Of a stretch of 64,000 bases of DNA, positions 12,587 through 25,731 are shown piece by piece. The stretch is from Gymnopilus junonius (Eukaryota; Basidiomycota; Agaricomycetes; Agaricales; Galerinaceae). The DNA is taken from positions 372,001 through 436,000 of the forward strand of contig JADNYJ010000006.1 in the NCBI GenBank assembly GCA_015501075.1, given 5' to 3'. A program made the translations under genes and the position numbers. Numbering within the stretch: position 1 is the first letter of the stretch; each line of letters starts with the position of its first letter. The notes beneath the pieces are model-generated. The model ran no database searches. It saw nothing but the letters and a program-made list of their open reading frames with translations, and was not told the DNA's origin.

Positions 12587-13748
12587 TTATCAAAAAATTT
12601 CTTTGCGACTTTTCGTCAATTGCAGAAATGACAGTTCTTGTTGATGGCAGGAAGGAGAAAGGAATGATTGAGGTTTTCCGTAAGGCAATGTGCGGGGTGG
12701 AGGAGGCGTGGGCACCTTATTTGTCGAGTTTACGTAGCGGGCCCCTGCACCCGCAAGTTTTGCTCTTACCCTTTCCCTTGTATTTCTTCCATCTCTTTCC
12801 ATCCCCTCTTCCTCAACCGCATCTCTCGGCAATTCGATTGCGTATCAAACTCAATCTTCACCGATCTTCAAGCTTGACCAACTAGACTTGCTATGGAGTT
12901 TTCTATCTTCTTGATCAACGCGGCCTACTAGTTAGAAATACTGAGGCCGCAGGTCGTGCGTTGTTGGCGCAGTTTCCAAGTTTGTCGGCTTTGGGGCAAT
13001 ATTATCCTTCAACTACCGTTACTTTAGTGGTCGAATCTTCGATCGCGACATTTTACATGCGGAAAGCTACTCATGGGTACGGAAGTCATACGACGAAGTG
13101 ACCAATCGATACTTCAAATAAAGGCATCTCCCTACCAGATCAAGTGCAATATCTTGTGTGTTTGTTAGTCCAACACTGGGAGAGCGCGCAGCCTGGAATC
13201 TCGCGTAAACGAAAATCAAGTTGCTTTTGTTGCGTTCTCTAGCTGTAGGCTCAATTTCTGGACTGTTTCAAACTCGATTGCAGGTTACCTCCGAACGTTG
13301 GCAATTGCTTTTTTTCTGGAAATGCTTCGCGCCCATTTTATTGAATACAAATGGATAGCACTTGGATTTAACCATGGCCATACACCCTGCTCACGGACAT
13401 TCCGACTGCACCTTGCCTCGTCCCCTCTACAGGGCACGTCCAAATTTCTGGATGCATTGCAAAAAGTGCCCTTGCAGGGGTTTTCATACCCTATGTGATT
13501 TATACATAGCAATGCCAGCAATGTCCGTTCAATGCCCTTTAAAGTTTTCTTGAACGAGAGGGTTCAGCAATCTTTGTAAGTGGCCTATTTAAAACTCGGT
13601 CGCCGCCTGTCACCGATGGAGCACGTAAGGCCGAGATAGGAAGGTCTCAGATAGAGTAAACGGATTAATCAGATTGCAAGCACTGCGATATAAAATAAGG
13701 AGCCATTCAGCTCACTTTTTCCTATCTTCAGTCACATTCTTCGACACC
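12587..13748. other. intergenic, promoters of HEN1 and the NmrA-like gene
   Basis: No gene is recognised. The left end drives HEN1 (minus), the right end the NmrA-like reductase (plus). Short ORFs on either strand lack family resemblance. Confidence 0.6.
13689..13695 (+). promoter_or_regulatory. TATA box of the NmrA-like gene
   Basis: TATAAAA lies 60 bases before the ATG at 13749. Assigned by motif and spacing only. Confidence 0.4.
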
Positions 13749-14758
13749 ATGTCCTACTCTGTCCTCCTCCTTGGTGCAACCGGCAGTATTGGTTCCCAAA
13801 TCGCCCTTAAACTCGCCAAATACAAAGATCAACTCAAGCGCGTTGCATTCCTCACACCTTCAGCAGACGCCGGAGCAGATAAAGAGGCCAAATATAAAAC
13901 AGTGCCTATTCCACGCATCGTTGGTTCCTATGAAGACCCAGCAACTTATAACGGTTTCGACATCGTAATTTCTGCAGTCGGTGATGACTTGTGCGAAGCA
14001 CAGATCAAATACATTGACGCAGCCTTCGAGGGCGGCGTAAAACACTTCTATCCCTCTGAGTGTAAGTACCGTATGTGCTTGGAGATCCACTATATCTTAC
14101 CTTCTTACCAGTTGGTGCGGACCTTACACGACCACAACAAAGTGAAGAACGATATTTTGTGAACAAACTGAAGGTCCGAAAACATCTCGAAGAGAAAGTG
14201 AGCAAGGATGCCACCAAAGGATACACTTATATCTTGGTCGGCATATTTTCGGACATTCTACTCGCGTACAACATGCTTGGCCTCTCGGACGATAAGAAGT
14301 CTGCGTCTTTCTTGGGACAGCCTGATGAACCAATAACTACCACGAACAGCGATGAGTACGCTCGACATTTGCATAACCTTCGTTCCATACTAATTTTTCA
14401 TTCTTTGTTTAGTGTCGCCTCTATTACCGTTCTTTCATTACTTCCTTCGCACCTCAAATCTCTTACGGAGCGACGACAGGTTTCGCTTGCAGGTTCCACC
14501 CTTCCGACTGCAGAAATATTCGGTGTCGTTTCTCGAGTCCTCGGACATGACATCAAGATCCAATATCTGTCCAAGGAGTCGTCTTATACATATGAAGCAG
14601 AACAAAAGGCGCTAGGTAATGACTTTTTGTACAAGTTTACCTCGCTAAGGCGGGCTATCGGATTTGGAGGATCACTCCTGGAACATGTTGATAATGAATC
14701 CTACCCGGAAATAAATGCGAAGACTTGGGAAGAAAGCTCCAAAGCATTTTTCGCTTGA
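13749..14758 (+). CDS. NmrA-like / isoflavone-reductase-like NAD(P)-binding protein
   Basis: Member of the NmrA-like atypical short-chain dehydrogenase family, whose members are NADP-dependent reductases or redox sensors; the substrate is unknown. The start MSYSVLLLGATGSIGSQIA carries the Rossmann GATGxxG motif. Further family-like stretches are FDIVISAVGDD, GVKHFYPSEFGADL (joined across an intron with GTAAGT donor) and YTYILVGIFSD. A second intron (about 14353-14411) removes the non-conserved run after TTTNSD and leads to VASITVLSLLPSH. It ends SSKAFFA. Length about 300 residues is normal. A TATA box lies upstream. Confidence 0.82.
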
Positions 14759-15049
14759 GGGAGTTCGTAGTTCGTCATAGCTCATGACGTTTGTCGTTAT
14801 ATAGTATCTATAAATGGTAATCATATCTAATTGGGAAAGATAACGCCACACAGATTGGCCGGCTGTAAAAACCATTGGCGGCAATTCGAACCCTGGTTAG
14901 ATATATCTAATTTCTTGATAAAATACTAGATTCACCGCTGGTGGTCACGTCTTAGACAAACACAGATACTAAGCGGAACTACAGTAAAGGATTCTGTCTA
15001 TAAGGTTTGAATCTCAGACCAGTCCCAAGGGTAGTCCAAATACGGCCCA

Positions 15050-15760
15050 TCACAAAACATTTGCACTGCTGAGTGCGAAAGCTGCAATAGAACCGAAGAT
15101 GCTAATGCCTAATCCAACAACAGCATTACTCTTCTGGGTGGTTGACGAGCCACCTGTCGCGGTAGAACTGGAAGCAGAAGTAGCACTGGAAGCAGAGTAG
15201 AACCGCTGCTCGAACTTGCAGAACTACCTGTGTCTGAACTTCCCGAACTACCTGACGACCCACTTCCGCTTGTAGAAACGGGGTGTCCCGCCTCGCTGCA
15301 ACCTTGTTCGAAGTCTAGTAATTATAACCATTAGGGACACTCATATGGTCGAAATTGCGTGACGTGAAAAGGAGAGGGAAAAACGTACCCGTAAGACTTT
15401 GCTGGACCGAGGTCGCATTAACACCTGCTATGCCTGACGAGCCTTCACATTGAAGGCACTTCTGCAGAGCGCTGGCGACACTGTTGGTGCAGATGCAATC
15501 GGGGTGGTGCAGCCATTACTCGCGGAGAAGACGTTGATGAGGTCCTCGCATTGATTCTGCAGACAGCTGCTTGGGATTGAGCTTGGGTCGAAGCCGCTGA
15601 TCTGGCGGGCGAAGAGATGGGTCGGGGAGCCGGAGGAGGTAGCCAGAACTTTGAGAGGAGAGGCGTGTTCAGGTTTGGAGGAGCAAGAGGAGGTTGGGAG
15701 ATGCATACCTGGGGTAATGGCAAGTAGGGCGAAAGCGGCAACGTAGGTGAGCGCGACCAT
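15050..15760 (-). CDS. small secreted cysteine-containing protein, GPI-anchor candidate (frame broken twice)
   Basis: Signal peptide MVALTYVAAFALLAITP, then a Cys-containing ectodomain (SCLQNQCEDLINVF, later DCICTNSVASALQKCLQCE, then DFEQGC), a Ser/Gly/Thr-rich stalk and a hydrophobic C-terminus AVVGLGISIFGSIAAFALS typical of GPI attachment. The Cys pattern is common in fungal wall proteins but I cannot name a family. The raw sequence needs two single-base corrections: one at the G run 15501-15504 (plus strand), moving from the SASNGCT frame to the CICTNS frame, and one near 15196, where an 18-nt repeat copy lacks one A. With these the frame runs cleanly to a stop at 15050. Without them it ends early. 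Either consensus errors or a decayed gene. Confidence 0.62.
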
Positions 15761-18394
15761 TTTGAATATAGAGTACAGCTTCACAGGCAACGAAAGGAGC
15801 GACAGAGGGTTGGAAAAAGAGGGTTGGAAAACGAGTGATGGATGGGATTGCTTTTTAAGTAAAATATTTATATTGACAGGGTTGGGCAGCAATTTAAACA
15901 ACGACCCTGGCCGCTAGGGATCATGGTCAATATTAGAACCTGTTCTAGAGGATATTCTGTTCAATTGATTGACAAGGTGTTCTGTTGAGGACTGGTAACA
16001 TAAAGGTCCCTGCCAAGCCAATGGTGCTGAGAGCAGGACATCTCGACGTTGTACTGATCGTCGATCATTACTATGTGCAGAACTTTGCAAGATTCTAGTA
16101 GAGAACTTTTTCCAAGCTGAAGAACGACTCACAAGGTATGATCCAATTTTATGTAGGTCCTCCGCGTGTTCTAGTGGGAAATTGAGAAATCCTGGTACCG
16201 TCAAAATACGACATGATGGACACTTCAGAGCGGCTAGGCAGTGAACTGTGACGGACACAGGGATTCCGCTCACGTCCTAGAACGGTATAAATATTTGGGT
16301 CTTCTTTCACAACATACGGCGTATACCATAGCAACATGGGGTGGATCGCTCCCGCCCTTGAGTCTTGAGAAGTTTGAGAAGCCAGATAACTATCAACTCG
16401 AAGAGCGCCCAGCGTCCAAAAATTTTAGGACGATATGGATAGAGGCTATTTGCAACTTCTGAACGAACGAAAAATATGTCCTCATAAGCAAAAAGTGGGG
16501 CCTTCAGCCAATCAGAGACCCAGTAGGCTCCACTTTTTGTTTGAACGGAATTTGCAAATAACCTCTGATACGGACCTTCGCTTGAGCTCTCGGGATCTCC
16601 CAAGGATCGCCAATGCTCCAGGCGTTATTCGAAATCCAGAATCAAGACCACAAATAGATCCAACTAAAAGGGCAATTTGAGTGATTTTTTTGACCTACAT
16701 AGGTTGTCATGCTTCAAGCTTGAAATTACTACTGCTTATCAAAAAAAAAAGAGCAACTCAGAGAAGACAAAAAGCATTGGAAAATAATATAGACACCGCA
16801 TACACCCCTATAATGGCAACCCCACATTTCCCCACATTCACAAAACGCATCAATCATCGATCGCAAATTTTGTTCCGCAACTTGAATTCTCATGGTCGAC
16901 GGAGATCTTTAGACGAGTCGGAATACCCCAGCGGGATACCAAGGAACTCCTACAAGTCAAAAGGAAGAAGGAAGAAGAAGAAGGGAAGGAAGAAGGAACG
17001 GAACGGGATCGATACTGTACATAGGTAACGGGACAGCCACGGCGTACCAATCCCGTAGCGTATGCCACAATCGTCTTGAAAGGCTTGAACGGGGTCCCGA
17101 AAACCGAGGACGGGTCCAAACTGTATATGTATTGCATCTAGAGTACATAGAAAAATCAAAATTAGAATCAATTGAAATGCTGCTGCTTAGAATAGGTACT
17201 TGCCTAGATGATAGATCTAGAAGAGTAAGTATATGCGCATGCAATGCAAGACGAACAATGGATCGGAAAGATAAACATGAGAACCCACTGTAACAGGACA
17301 GCCTGATAACCATCGACGGAACTTGAAGCTCAAAGCTTGAAACCCAGCTCGTACATGTACTTGAAATAATAACAATAAGTACGTATATTGTATACATCAA
17401 ACTCGGATAGTATACAAATGGGTTATTCAAATCATTATGTTATGTACAGAAGGATTACTTTAAGTAAGTATACTTTGGACATTGATTAAAAAAAGGAATT
17501 GAAAAACATTTTTAGCAATGACGACGTAACGCCCAATGCAAAAGGTCCAGTGTCCAGTGTCCAGGGTCCGGTAAATCTTGCGATCATGACTATGACAACG
17601 ACAACGACAATGAACATGGGCAGAAGAGACAGACGGATAGACAGCGAAAGTCCGATTTAAGTGAAGTGAGGGGAATGGATGAAGGAAATGAATAAATCAA
17701 TGGATAGAAGTGAAATGAGAGGAGGATCCAGAAAGCAAAGAGAATGAATGAACGAAGCAGAAAGGAAAGAAAGAGTGGATAAGAAAGAAGAGAAGGAAAT
17801 TGGAAGGGGGTCGCCGCACGCCGATGGACGGTGGGTAACACGCTCGTCAATGACAACTGGGAATCCCAGGTGACGCAATTGGAAAAGGGCGCCTTCAATT
17901 CACACCATGTTCGCCCTTGCCCTCGCATCGCATCGTCTCGAAACCATCCTCGCCTCGCATTACGTCGGCCCGAACGCGAACAATGGCTCAAGGAGGTTTT
18001 AAATAAGCCTCGCGTATCCTTTTAGGTGTCCTGAATCTTCGCGGGAAGGAGGCATGGGAAGGATGGTTGGAGCTGAAACCAAGTTGAAGATTCCCAGCAT
18101 ATTGGAACATCCTTGCGCTTTGCAGTCTGCGTGCGATGGTAAAAATCCTAGACCATAAATGAGATTCGAACGCATTCTGGGATATATGCCACATACCAGA
18201 CAGACTGCTTGGAGCTGCACGCCTGGAGCCACAATGCGCACTTCCCTTCCAATCACGAGTGAGCAGAGGACCTCAAAGTCCTCATCTTCCTAGGCAACCA
18301 ATAACTGCCCAGAATAAATCCGTCCTCTCAACCAACCGACCCACTTCTAGCCCGTCCATCTAACCCAAATTCAATCCTCAGCCTCACCCAAATC
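15761..18394. other. intergenic, nothing recognised
   Basis: Left part is upstream of the secreted-protein gene, right part is downstream of the bHLH gene. Purine-rich and pyrimidine-rich low-complexity tracts occur around 16960-17010 and 17620-17810. A small tandem TGTCCAG (three copies) lies at about 17546-17567. No family-like ORF. Confidence 0.55.
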
Positions 18395-20212
18395 CTAATC
18401 CCCATCCTCCTCTTCACTTCCCTCCCCATCCTGCCCATCCCCATCCTGATCTCCATCCCATCCTGCTCTCCGTCCTGGTCATCCTCACCGATATACCTCC
18501 CCTCACCGCCCTTCCACTCCTTCTCCCACGGCGGGTCAGGCATGAGCGGGGTGAGCGCCGGATGGCCTGGGGAAGAACGATGCGCGCGCGGTGTAGGCGG
18601 GCGAGGAGGGACGAGCGTTCTCCTAGGAGGTATTGGATATGGTCGATGGCTGTTGGAGAGGAAGAGAGGGTCAGTTTGGTGTTGGAAGAAAAAAGAAGGA
18701 GGTGTAGGAAAAGAAGGGGAAGGGAATAGGAAAGGGGTTTGGAAATCACGAGAAGATTGATAGACTACATGAAATCAATCAAAGCGCAAATCAGCAGAAT
18801 CAACGCAAATCCCAAACCGCCAAAAAGCAGATGAAAGACAAATGAATAAATAAAACAGCACGTACTCTTCGAAAGCACAACGTTCTCACTCCTCGGACCC
18901 GCCCTCCCATCCAACCTCTCCTTCTCCTTCTCCTTGTCCGCTGCATCCTTCCCCTTCTTCCCTCGACTCTTCCTCCGTCCTCCACTCGCCGCGCCCTTCC
19001 TTTCCGCTTCCTCCTCTTCCCTAATCGCCTCGCGGAGCGCAGGCACCGTCTCACATAACGCCTCGTACCCCCTCCGGATATTCGCGCGGCGCTTCTGCTC
19101 GGATTGGATGTGGTTGGCCTTTTTTTGGGACGGCGACAGGAGGGCTTGCTTTTGTTGCGGATGTGGATGCCCCTGGGCTTGAGCTTGGGATTGGACGGGG
19201 GTAGAAGTTGTAGGTGACGAGGAAGAGGAAGATCGCGGCTGCTGCGTCCGTTGTTTTAAATTTGAATCTGAGGTGGATGCTGAGCTGCTGGCTCCGTTTA
19301 CCCCGAAGAACGCGTCGTCTTGCCGTTGGGGAGGCCATTGAGGCGGGAGAAGAGGCTGAGGAAGATGCGAGGATGCCCGGAGTGGATGTTGATACCTTTA
19401 TAGAGGGTCGAGAGGTGGACGGTATGGACGGCGTTGAGCGCGACGCCGACACCCGTCGGTCACGCGATGACTCCGGCTGTGGCGGTATATGGACCTGCTG
19501 TGGAGGATGGTGTAGCGGCTGCTGGTGCTGGTGTTGGTGTTGATGCTGATGAAAAGAGAACGGGGAATGCGGGGATGTGGGGGTGGGGGAAGAATGATTA
19601 TGGTTGTATTCATGATAGGCGAGAGCGACAGGTGGGCTTGTGACTGCGATTGCGAGTGCTGTTGGGACTGGTGCTGCATCGGATGTGCCGGATATGTGAG
19701 ATCGGGGAGTATTCGTTGGGATTTGGCATGCAAGAAAGGGAAATGGTCTTGTGGAGTAGAGAAAGAGGGTTGCCGGTGTGGCGCATGCTGTTGGTGCTGT
19801 TGCTGTTGTTGTTGGTGCTGCAGCACTTGGTGTTGGTGCACGAGCATCCTTTGCTCCTGGTGTTGGTCGTATTGACTCGTAAGATGTCCGTTGGCGGTAT
19901 AAGCCTGATGTGGATGTGGAACGCCATGGTGGTGGTCGACCGCCATGGACGTCCGCCCGAGTCGCCCCCCCACCCATCCGCCGCATCCAGGGACATGAGA
20001 TCCTTGGTTGCCCTGGTCAACGCCTCGCGGTGCTCTGGATTACGATCGCCCTCGAGCAAGGGGTCGTCCGCAGGAGAAAAGGCAGGGGCAGAGCCGTTGT
20101 AGTAGGCCCACTCGGACGGGGAGAGCTCCGGGGGTGGCTGCTGGGGATAGTCGACGGAGGACAGGAAGGACTGGAAGGCATGGCTCTCGGCCGGGGAGAG
20201 CAATGACTGCAT
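18395..20212 (-). CDS. bHLH transcription factor (four apparent single-base gaps)
   Basis: Nuclear DNA-binding regulator. The N-terminus MQSLLSPAESHAFQSFLSS is followed by a His/Gln- and Pro-rich low-complexity region. The basic helix-loop-helix reads HIQSEQKRRANIRRGYEAL for the basic region and helix 1; helix 2, LSKTIDHIQYLL, is completed across an intron. Between the helices lies an unusually long Lys/Glu-rich loop of about 50 residues. A weak leucine-rich extension (SSLLARLHRAR) and a short acidic tail (DGEGSEEEDGD) follow. A 40-nt intron fits at 19356-19395. The frame is continuous only if one base is added at each of four runs: C 19965-19971, G 19634-19636, G 18569-18572, C 18457-18459. 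Consensus errors seem more likely than four independent frameshifts, but a pseudogene is possible. Confidence 0.7.
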
Positions 20213-23200
20213 TTTTGCGGGAAAGAGATGGGAAGCAGGAGGAGTAGATGGATGCTACTACTTTATGCGGGGTAACACATGTGAATTGGGTGGCTGTGCA
20301 TTCCCTTTCCATATCCGTCCTCAGACAGACTCCCTTCCTCCAGCCTCTCCTCGCCCGCCATGTGATTCCATCTTTCTAAAACTGTCCTCTTTGTCTGTCC
20401 AGACAAGTCTCCCTTCACTCAGCTCTCAGGTTTGCCCACTTTCTGTCATTCCAATCACTCGACAGAAATTTTCGCTTATTCCTTATTCCTTCCATTAATC
20501 TGGGGGCCTGACTTTGTCCATCATCAATAACCGATCTGATATCGACTTGTCTTACTTCCGAATCGTCATTCCCCATTACGCCTTTTCCTACGACTCCCTT
20601 GACGCACAACTTGTTAGACTCGCAAGCTTGGAAGCGAAGCCACAAGCCTTCTAGCCGTCACATGGACCAGGTGGAAACACACCCTCTTTACTTGGACACA
20701 GCTCTCAATTCGGCCCTCGGACATGTCCTGTCGAATCATAGTTCGTTCTTGACGCGAGGACTGCGATCTTTCGCTCATAAAGCCCTGCCTTTCCCTACAC
20801 ACACCCCTACGGAAGTTTACGGCTGCCTTACGCCCTTGCGGCTCTCCTTACTCAAAAGTTTCACCTACCGCCCCCCTGCGCCGCATAGACGCATAGGGTA
20901 AGGAACTTTTTTCAGGGCTGTCAACTCGAGGGACTTGTAAGTGACGCCCAGCATATGCAAAGATTCTTGTATCTGCGCGACAATTATGGTCCGCTCCCAT
21001 GCCTACCCTTTTAACCTTGTGTACGATGGTCGGAAGCTTCCCGTCGTATGTGCATTGCATTGTAGGGTCCCCTTGATACCACAACACCACGCAAATCGCC
21101 GCTGAATTGATTATCTGCATCAGCTAGCCGGTATCTTGTCCCCCGGTTTCTTTTTATAAAGCTGGATCTATGGACTCACAAGTCGCCCATGGCGTGCATG
21201 TAAGTAGATCGTCGTCGGTTGGCTGTGAGCAGCAAGCAAGGAAGTACTAGCATCGGATGGAATGGCCAGGTTTTATTTAATTTTCTCATTGCAACGGGCA
21301 AATAAACTTCGAGTTCGTGTGTCATTCTATCCATCCGTCCATAACTATCTCACACTGATTGACTTTTTATTCCTTCGTCTTTCTTCCTCATCAAGAAATT
21401 CTCATCAGAAATCCGAACAAGATGACTACTGTATCGACCGGAACTGGCGTACTGCGCAGTCGATTCCAATTACAAATCTCAATTTCAAGGAACAAAAGTA
21501 ATAGTACGAAAGCAAGTAAGTGGAGATGATCCATAGATCATTCGGCGACGCCCGACCGACCACGAACACGACGACGGTTTACAATGTGGCGGCGAGGATA
21601 TCTCATCTCAACGGGTCCGATGTCGCGACATTACACTTACCGCCGGCGCCGGCGTTGCGCGAAACAATGACAATTGGATTGGAGAGTTTCTGAGAGAGGT
21701 CTGAGTAAAAGGGTATATAAGTCACCGTCATCCGTATCCGTAATGTTCCGTCGCATGTTCCGTTGCATGTTCTGTTCGGTCCCAGCAAAAACTGAATTGT
21801 TCTGAATTCTATTCTATACAGTTCTAGTCCAAGTCAAGTCGTGTGCCAGGACCGTGAAGGTCATACCACCCCTCTTACCCCACTAGCAACGGAACGGAAT
21901 GCCAGGAGAGGTGCCTACTACACCAAGGCCCTACATCCTACATTCCGCACCCATAAACGGAACCAACGCCCAGATTTTCGACCCCCCTGGCTCGATTAGT
22001 ACTGTACGTACACCGTTTACGTACTGTCGCGCACGCAAGCGATGGACGGATACCATAAAAGGGTGTTGTTTTCACAAGTTTTCCCCTTTTCTGCATTGGG
22101 TGTTTCGAAATTCGGGTTTGTCGTTCCGGTTTGGCATCCTGGCAGGGGGGACTTCGGTAATCTACTTACTAAGTTTTAAGCTTCTTTATTTAAACACTTT
22201 CCTTCGAGAAATTGACGCGGTCTACATGTTACGATTATCAGGATAGGGTGCGTAGTATAATTTTTATAATTTTTATTTGTCCCAATTGAAGTTCCCTCTC
22301 TCTTGCACTCTGATCATATGGCGTTGTAGGTGCACAGGTCCAATGACCTTTGGATCGTAATTTCCCAAAATTCAGGAACTCGACATTGAAATATTGGACA
22401 TTCGAATTTCGCCAGTGCTCTGTACTTATGACCAGGAAATCGTTCGGCCATACCCGACGGGTAAATTATTCTTCGTAGCGCTATTCGCGGGAGTACATCC
22501 TGATCAAAGGGGGTACTTGAACACCCTCCTTACTCTGGGCCTACATAGAGTGAGCAGGCTGTAGGCTGTACGTATACATGTAAGCCGCAAAGATTCTATC
22601 GTATGTTCTGTTCAACTAAATCATTGACGGACTTGTACGAAATTCTGAATTTCACCTTCGGTCTTCAATCCTGACTGATCTTCAGGCCTTCAAGCTTCAG
22701 GAACTAAACACCCTGGAAATCACTCGGACATATCCGACCGACGCGATGATGCACTTTAATTACTTGTGAGCAACATCACATCCCCATGGGGCCTAACGAC
22801 GCGACGCCGTCGGCGTGGCGTAAATGCAGTGTAGAGCCAAGCCGTAAAGTTCCGTTGGAAACCAAGTTTAACGCGTCGTCGCTGATGGTGGCTATGTGCA
22901 CGTACGAAACCTGGGAGTCAAGATGAGATAGATCCAAGCTTTTTTACTAAGCTTGTGTGGATTACGTAGGTATTTTATGTAAAGTGAGATTTTTCCCCAC
23001 ATGTTTAGTCGAATTTGAAGATGATATTCATCAGTAGCTAGTATTTTGTATAAACTACACATCTGAACAACAAATCCAGGAAATAATGACTCGGCTAGCG
23101 ACAATGCACTATTAACATCGGCCTTCCGCCAATCCATACGATCACCCCAGGGGCTCAAGGAATTCTCCGTCCTGCTCCATGTCCACTGAATTGTGCTCTT

Positions 23201-25679
23201 GTTATTTTATGACAGTCTACCTGGAAGCAGGATTCAGAAGCAAGCGCGAAGGTGACGAGATCCTATGAACAAGCAGGTTTTGGACGTATAAGAATTTGTG
23301 CTATGTTTTCTGGGGTGCTTGACCCGATCTGTTCAGTACGTATATGTAGGTATCATAGCTGATCGAATTGGGTTGCAACTTGGTAAGTTCTACTATAAAA
23401 TTCTTTCAACCATGGCGCATGACTCAACTTGAAGGGAAAATGCGGTGAGAAGTGGTTTACACCTTTTTATTCTATTAAATTTGTATGGACAGCTCTCACA
23501 GACACCTACATATGTTCGCTGAAGCAGAAAAAAAGGATCGAACTTCGGTCCTGTGATCATGGATGTCCGCGTAATTAAGTACGCCAAAGTCTAATTTGCT
23601 CGGCTTTCAAAGTTCTTTATGTTGTCTCCAACAACCATCGATAAGGCGAACAAATCGGTTAAGGAAAACCCTCGAATAGGGACGCCACATGACAGTTACC
23701 CTCTAGGCTCTAGATTTATATTTATATTAACATCGATGACCATAAGGCCAGAGCCTTGTGTTCCTCCCTTGCCACCTCATAGGATTCATTAGGTTGGTTC
23801 TAATGCCTCTCATGACCATACCCGTCGGCCTTTTCGGATATTAACTCTAAAAAGTTCCCTTCTCGAGGAACTCAAAAGGGCATTGGAGGCGACGAATCAT
23901 CTCGCAAGAAAATGTAACCGCGCGCTTCATGTGTACTTTCCCCATCGGCACGAGAAGCCGATCATGATGCTTCTTCCCAACTCTATTTTAACCTTGATCA
24001 TGAGCACTGGGCCAGTGGGCGGCACAGCACGACTACAAGGAGAAGTCCAAAGGCGACTCTTAAAATATGAACGTCCTCATTGCTGCGCCCTTCTGGGCTC
24101 CGGTAATCTCGTAGTCAACGGACCTCGTGGATGGCCGTTACACGTGGCTCACAATGCCCTATTCCTTCCCGTCCCTGTCGTTTCCTCGAGTGCTTGAGCT
24201 GAACTGGACCAAGGCCATCAGAAATCAGTGCGATAGACCGCGATAGGCGCTACGCGAACTGTAATTTTTCTCTTTCGTTCTCGTAATTGCACAAGGTACT
24301 CTGGCTGATTCTCCCTGTAGGCCATATGGCTCAGGTTTGGCGGCGTCCAGGGTTTTTGTTGGATTCGACGTCTGGAACGAGCGATTCTGGATTTTGGGTT
24401 CTGAATTTCGGATGCTACGTCCGAGTTTCTTGGGTCGCTAGGGTTCATAATTGTTTTGCTGAAAGCTCAGAAATCCTATCCTGGTGCCGGGATCTCTGGG
24501 CCCCGGGTCCCTTGGTCTCGTACAATCCGCCGAGGTTGCAGATCCGTTCTGTCGCTGTACGTCAGAGACATTGCACATGCACGAATACAGCGTCCCAAAT
24601 TCCATACTCTCATTAAAGTTGTGCAGAACTATTGGTTCTCTGAGTTGAAATTCCTTTGAGCGCCTGTTGCCTCTGGCTAGGACGCCATCCACACCAATCG
24701 AAATAACAAAAGATCCGATGGGAACTATATCACATTTGGAAAGTAACATACGATCGCTCTTTTTGCTCTGGACGTCGCTTGTCATTGTCAATCTTGTCTG
24801 GTATGTCGCGATGATGTCAGTTGAACTGATGATCGAGACTTTTAAGTTTTGACTTCGCGTCCATTAAGCTATTAGGCATGATTTTATCGTTGGCCGATTC
24901 GGTTACATAACGAAGAGAAGAGCAAAAAGGCGGAGAAGGTTGGGTTTATCTCCGTCAGCCGGCGCTTATCGAACCTGGTGTTGATGGACGTGTTTTCGGC
25001 GACTTGAAAGTTGAAAGGCCGATTCTCGTCAGAACATAAAGCACAATAATCGGTTAGTGTCGAGTCTTATAGACAGACATAGTTGAGCCTGATCCTCGAA
25101 ACCAAACTCGCATCGTATAGGCAGCTTCTCATTGACAGGTCCGGTATATGTCCGACTCTTCCAATCCATGGATTGCATTCTGCAAGATAACCAATAAAAA
25201 ATTATCTTGATTGCTCCAATTTTTGAGAGTGAAGGTTGCACCCCGGTTTTCCAGTTCACAGAGTCCATAAAATGTGCAGCCAGATACAAGCAGGTTCAAG
25301 ATCGAATAGGTTCTAAAATGTGCAAAAAGAAAGCGCAGTCAGAGCATTGGGGGCCAGAGGGTACGAACAAGAAGTCAAGATGGGTGACCGAAAACCCGAG
25401 GTTGGCCAGTTGAGATTTAGTTGATGGTGCCAAAAAATTCGACCAGATAGAATTTAATGGGCACAATTTGACCGAGGAAAGGCGTAGTCGCCCAAGCCAC
25501 ATATGTTCGCAGTGTCGGCCCTTGGGTACGATAAATTATCTCCTGTGCAGGAGCCAGATGATACTGTACTAAATCGCTCAATTCGACACCCTCTCGGACG
25601 TGTGACCAGTCAAACCATATTTTGGTTTCGACACATTGCCTTTTTAGGCGATTTTTGATGGATTTGTAAGCAAATTTAA

Positions 25680-25700
25680 CCCCGGCACGTCGTGCCGGGG
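25680..25700. repeat. perfect 10-bp-arm inverted repeat with 1-nt centre
   Basis: CCCCGGCACG, one T, then CGTGCCGGGG. The arms are perfectly complementary. It lies about 30 bases outside the left arm of the larger inverted-repeat element. It could be a hairpin or a binding site for a dimeric protein. Confidence 0.7.
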
Positions 25701-25731
25701 GAGAAATTTTGAGTTTGTCGGCGGACAACCT

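Noticed and set aside
14820..14900. TTCGAA-containing stretch resembling a tRNA T-loop
   Set aside because: No acceptor, D-arm or anticodon arm could be drawn around it.
19214..20247. Several plus-strand ORFs over the bHLH gene, including Cys/Trp-rich and Leu/Val-rich ones
   Set aside because: They are antisense of His/Gln-codon repeats and have no family resemblance.
24218..24791. ORFs of 70-117 residues on both strands in the gene desert
   Set aside because: Low conservation look, no motif, overlapping frames.
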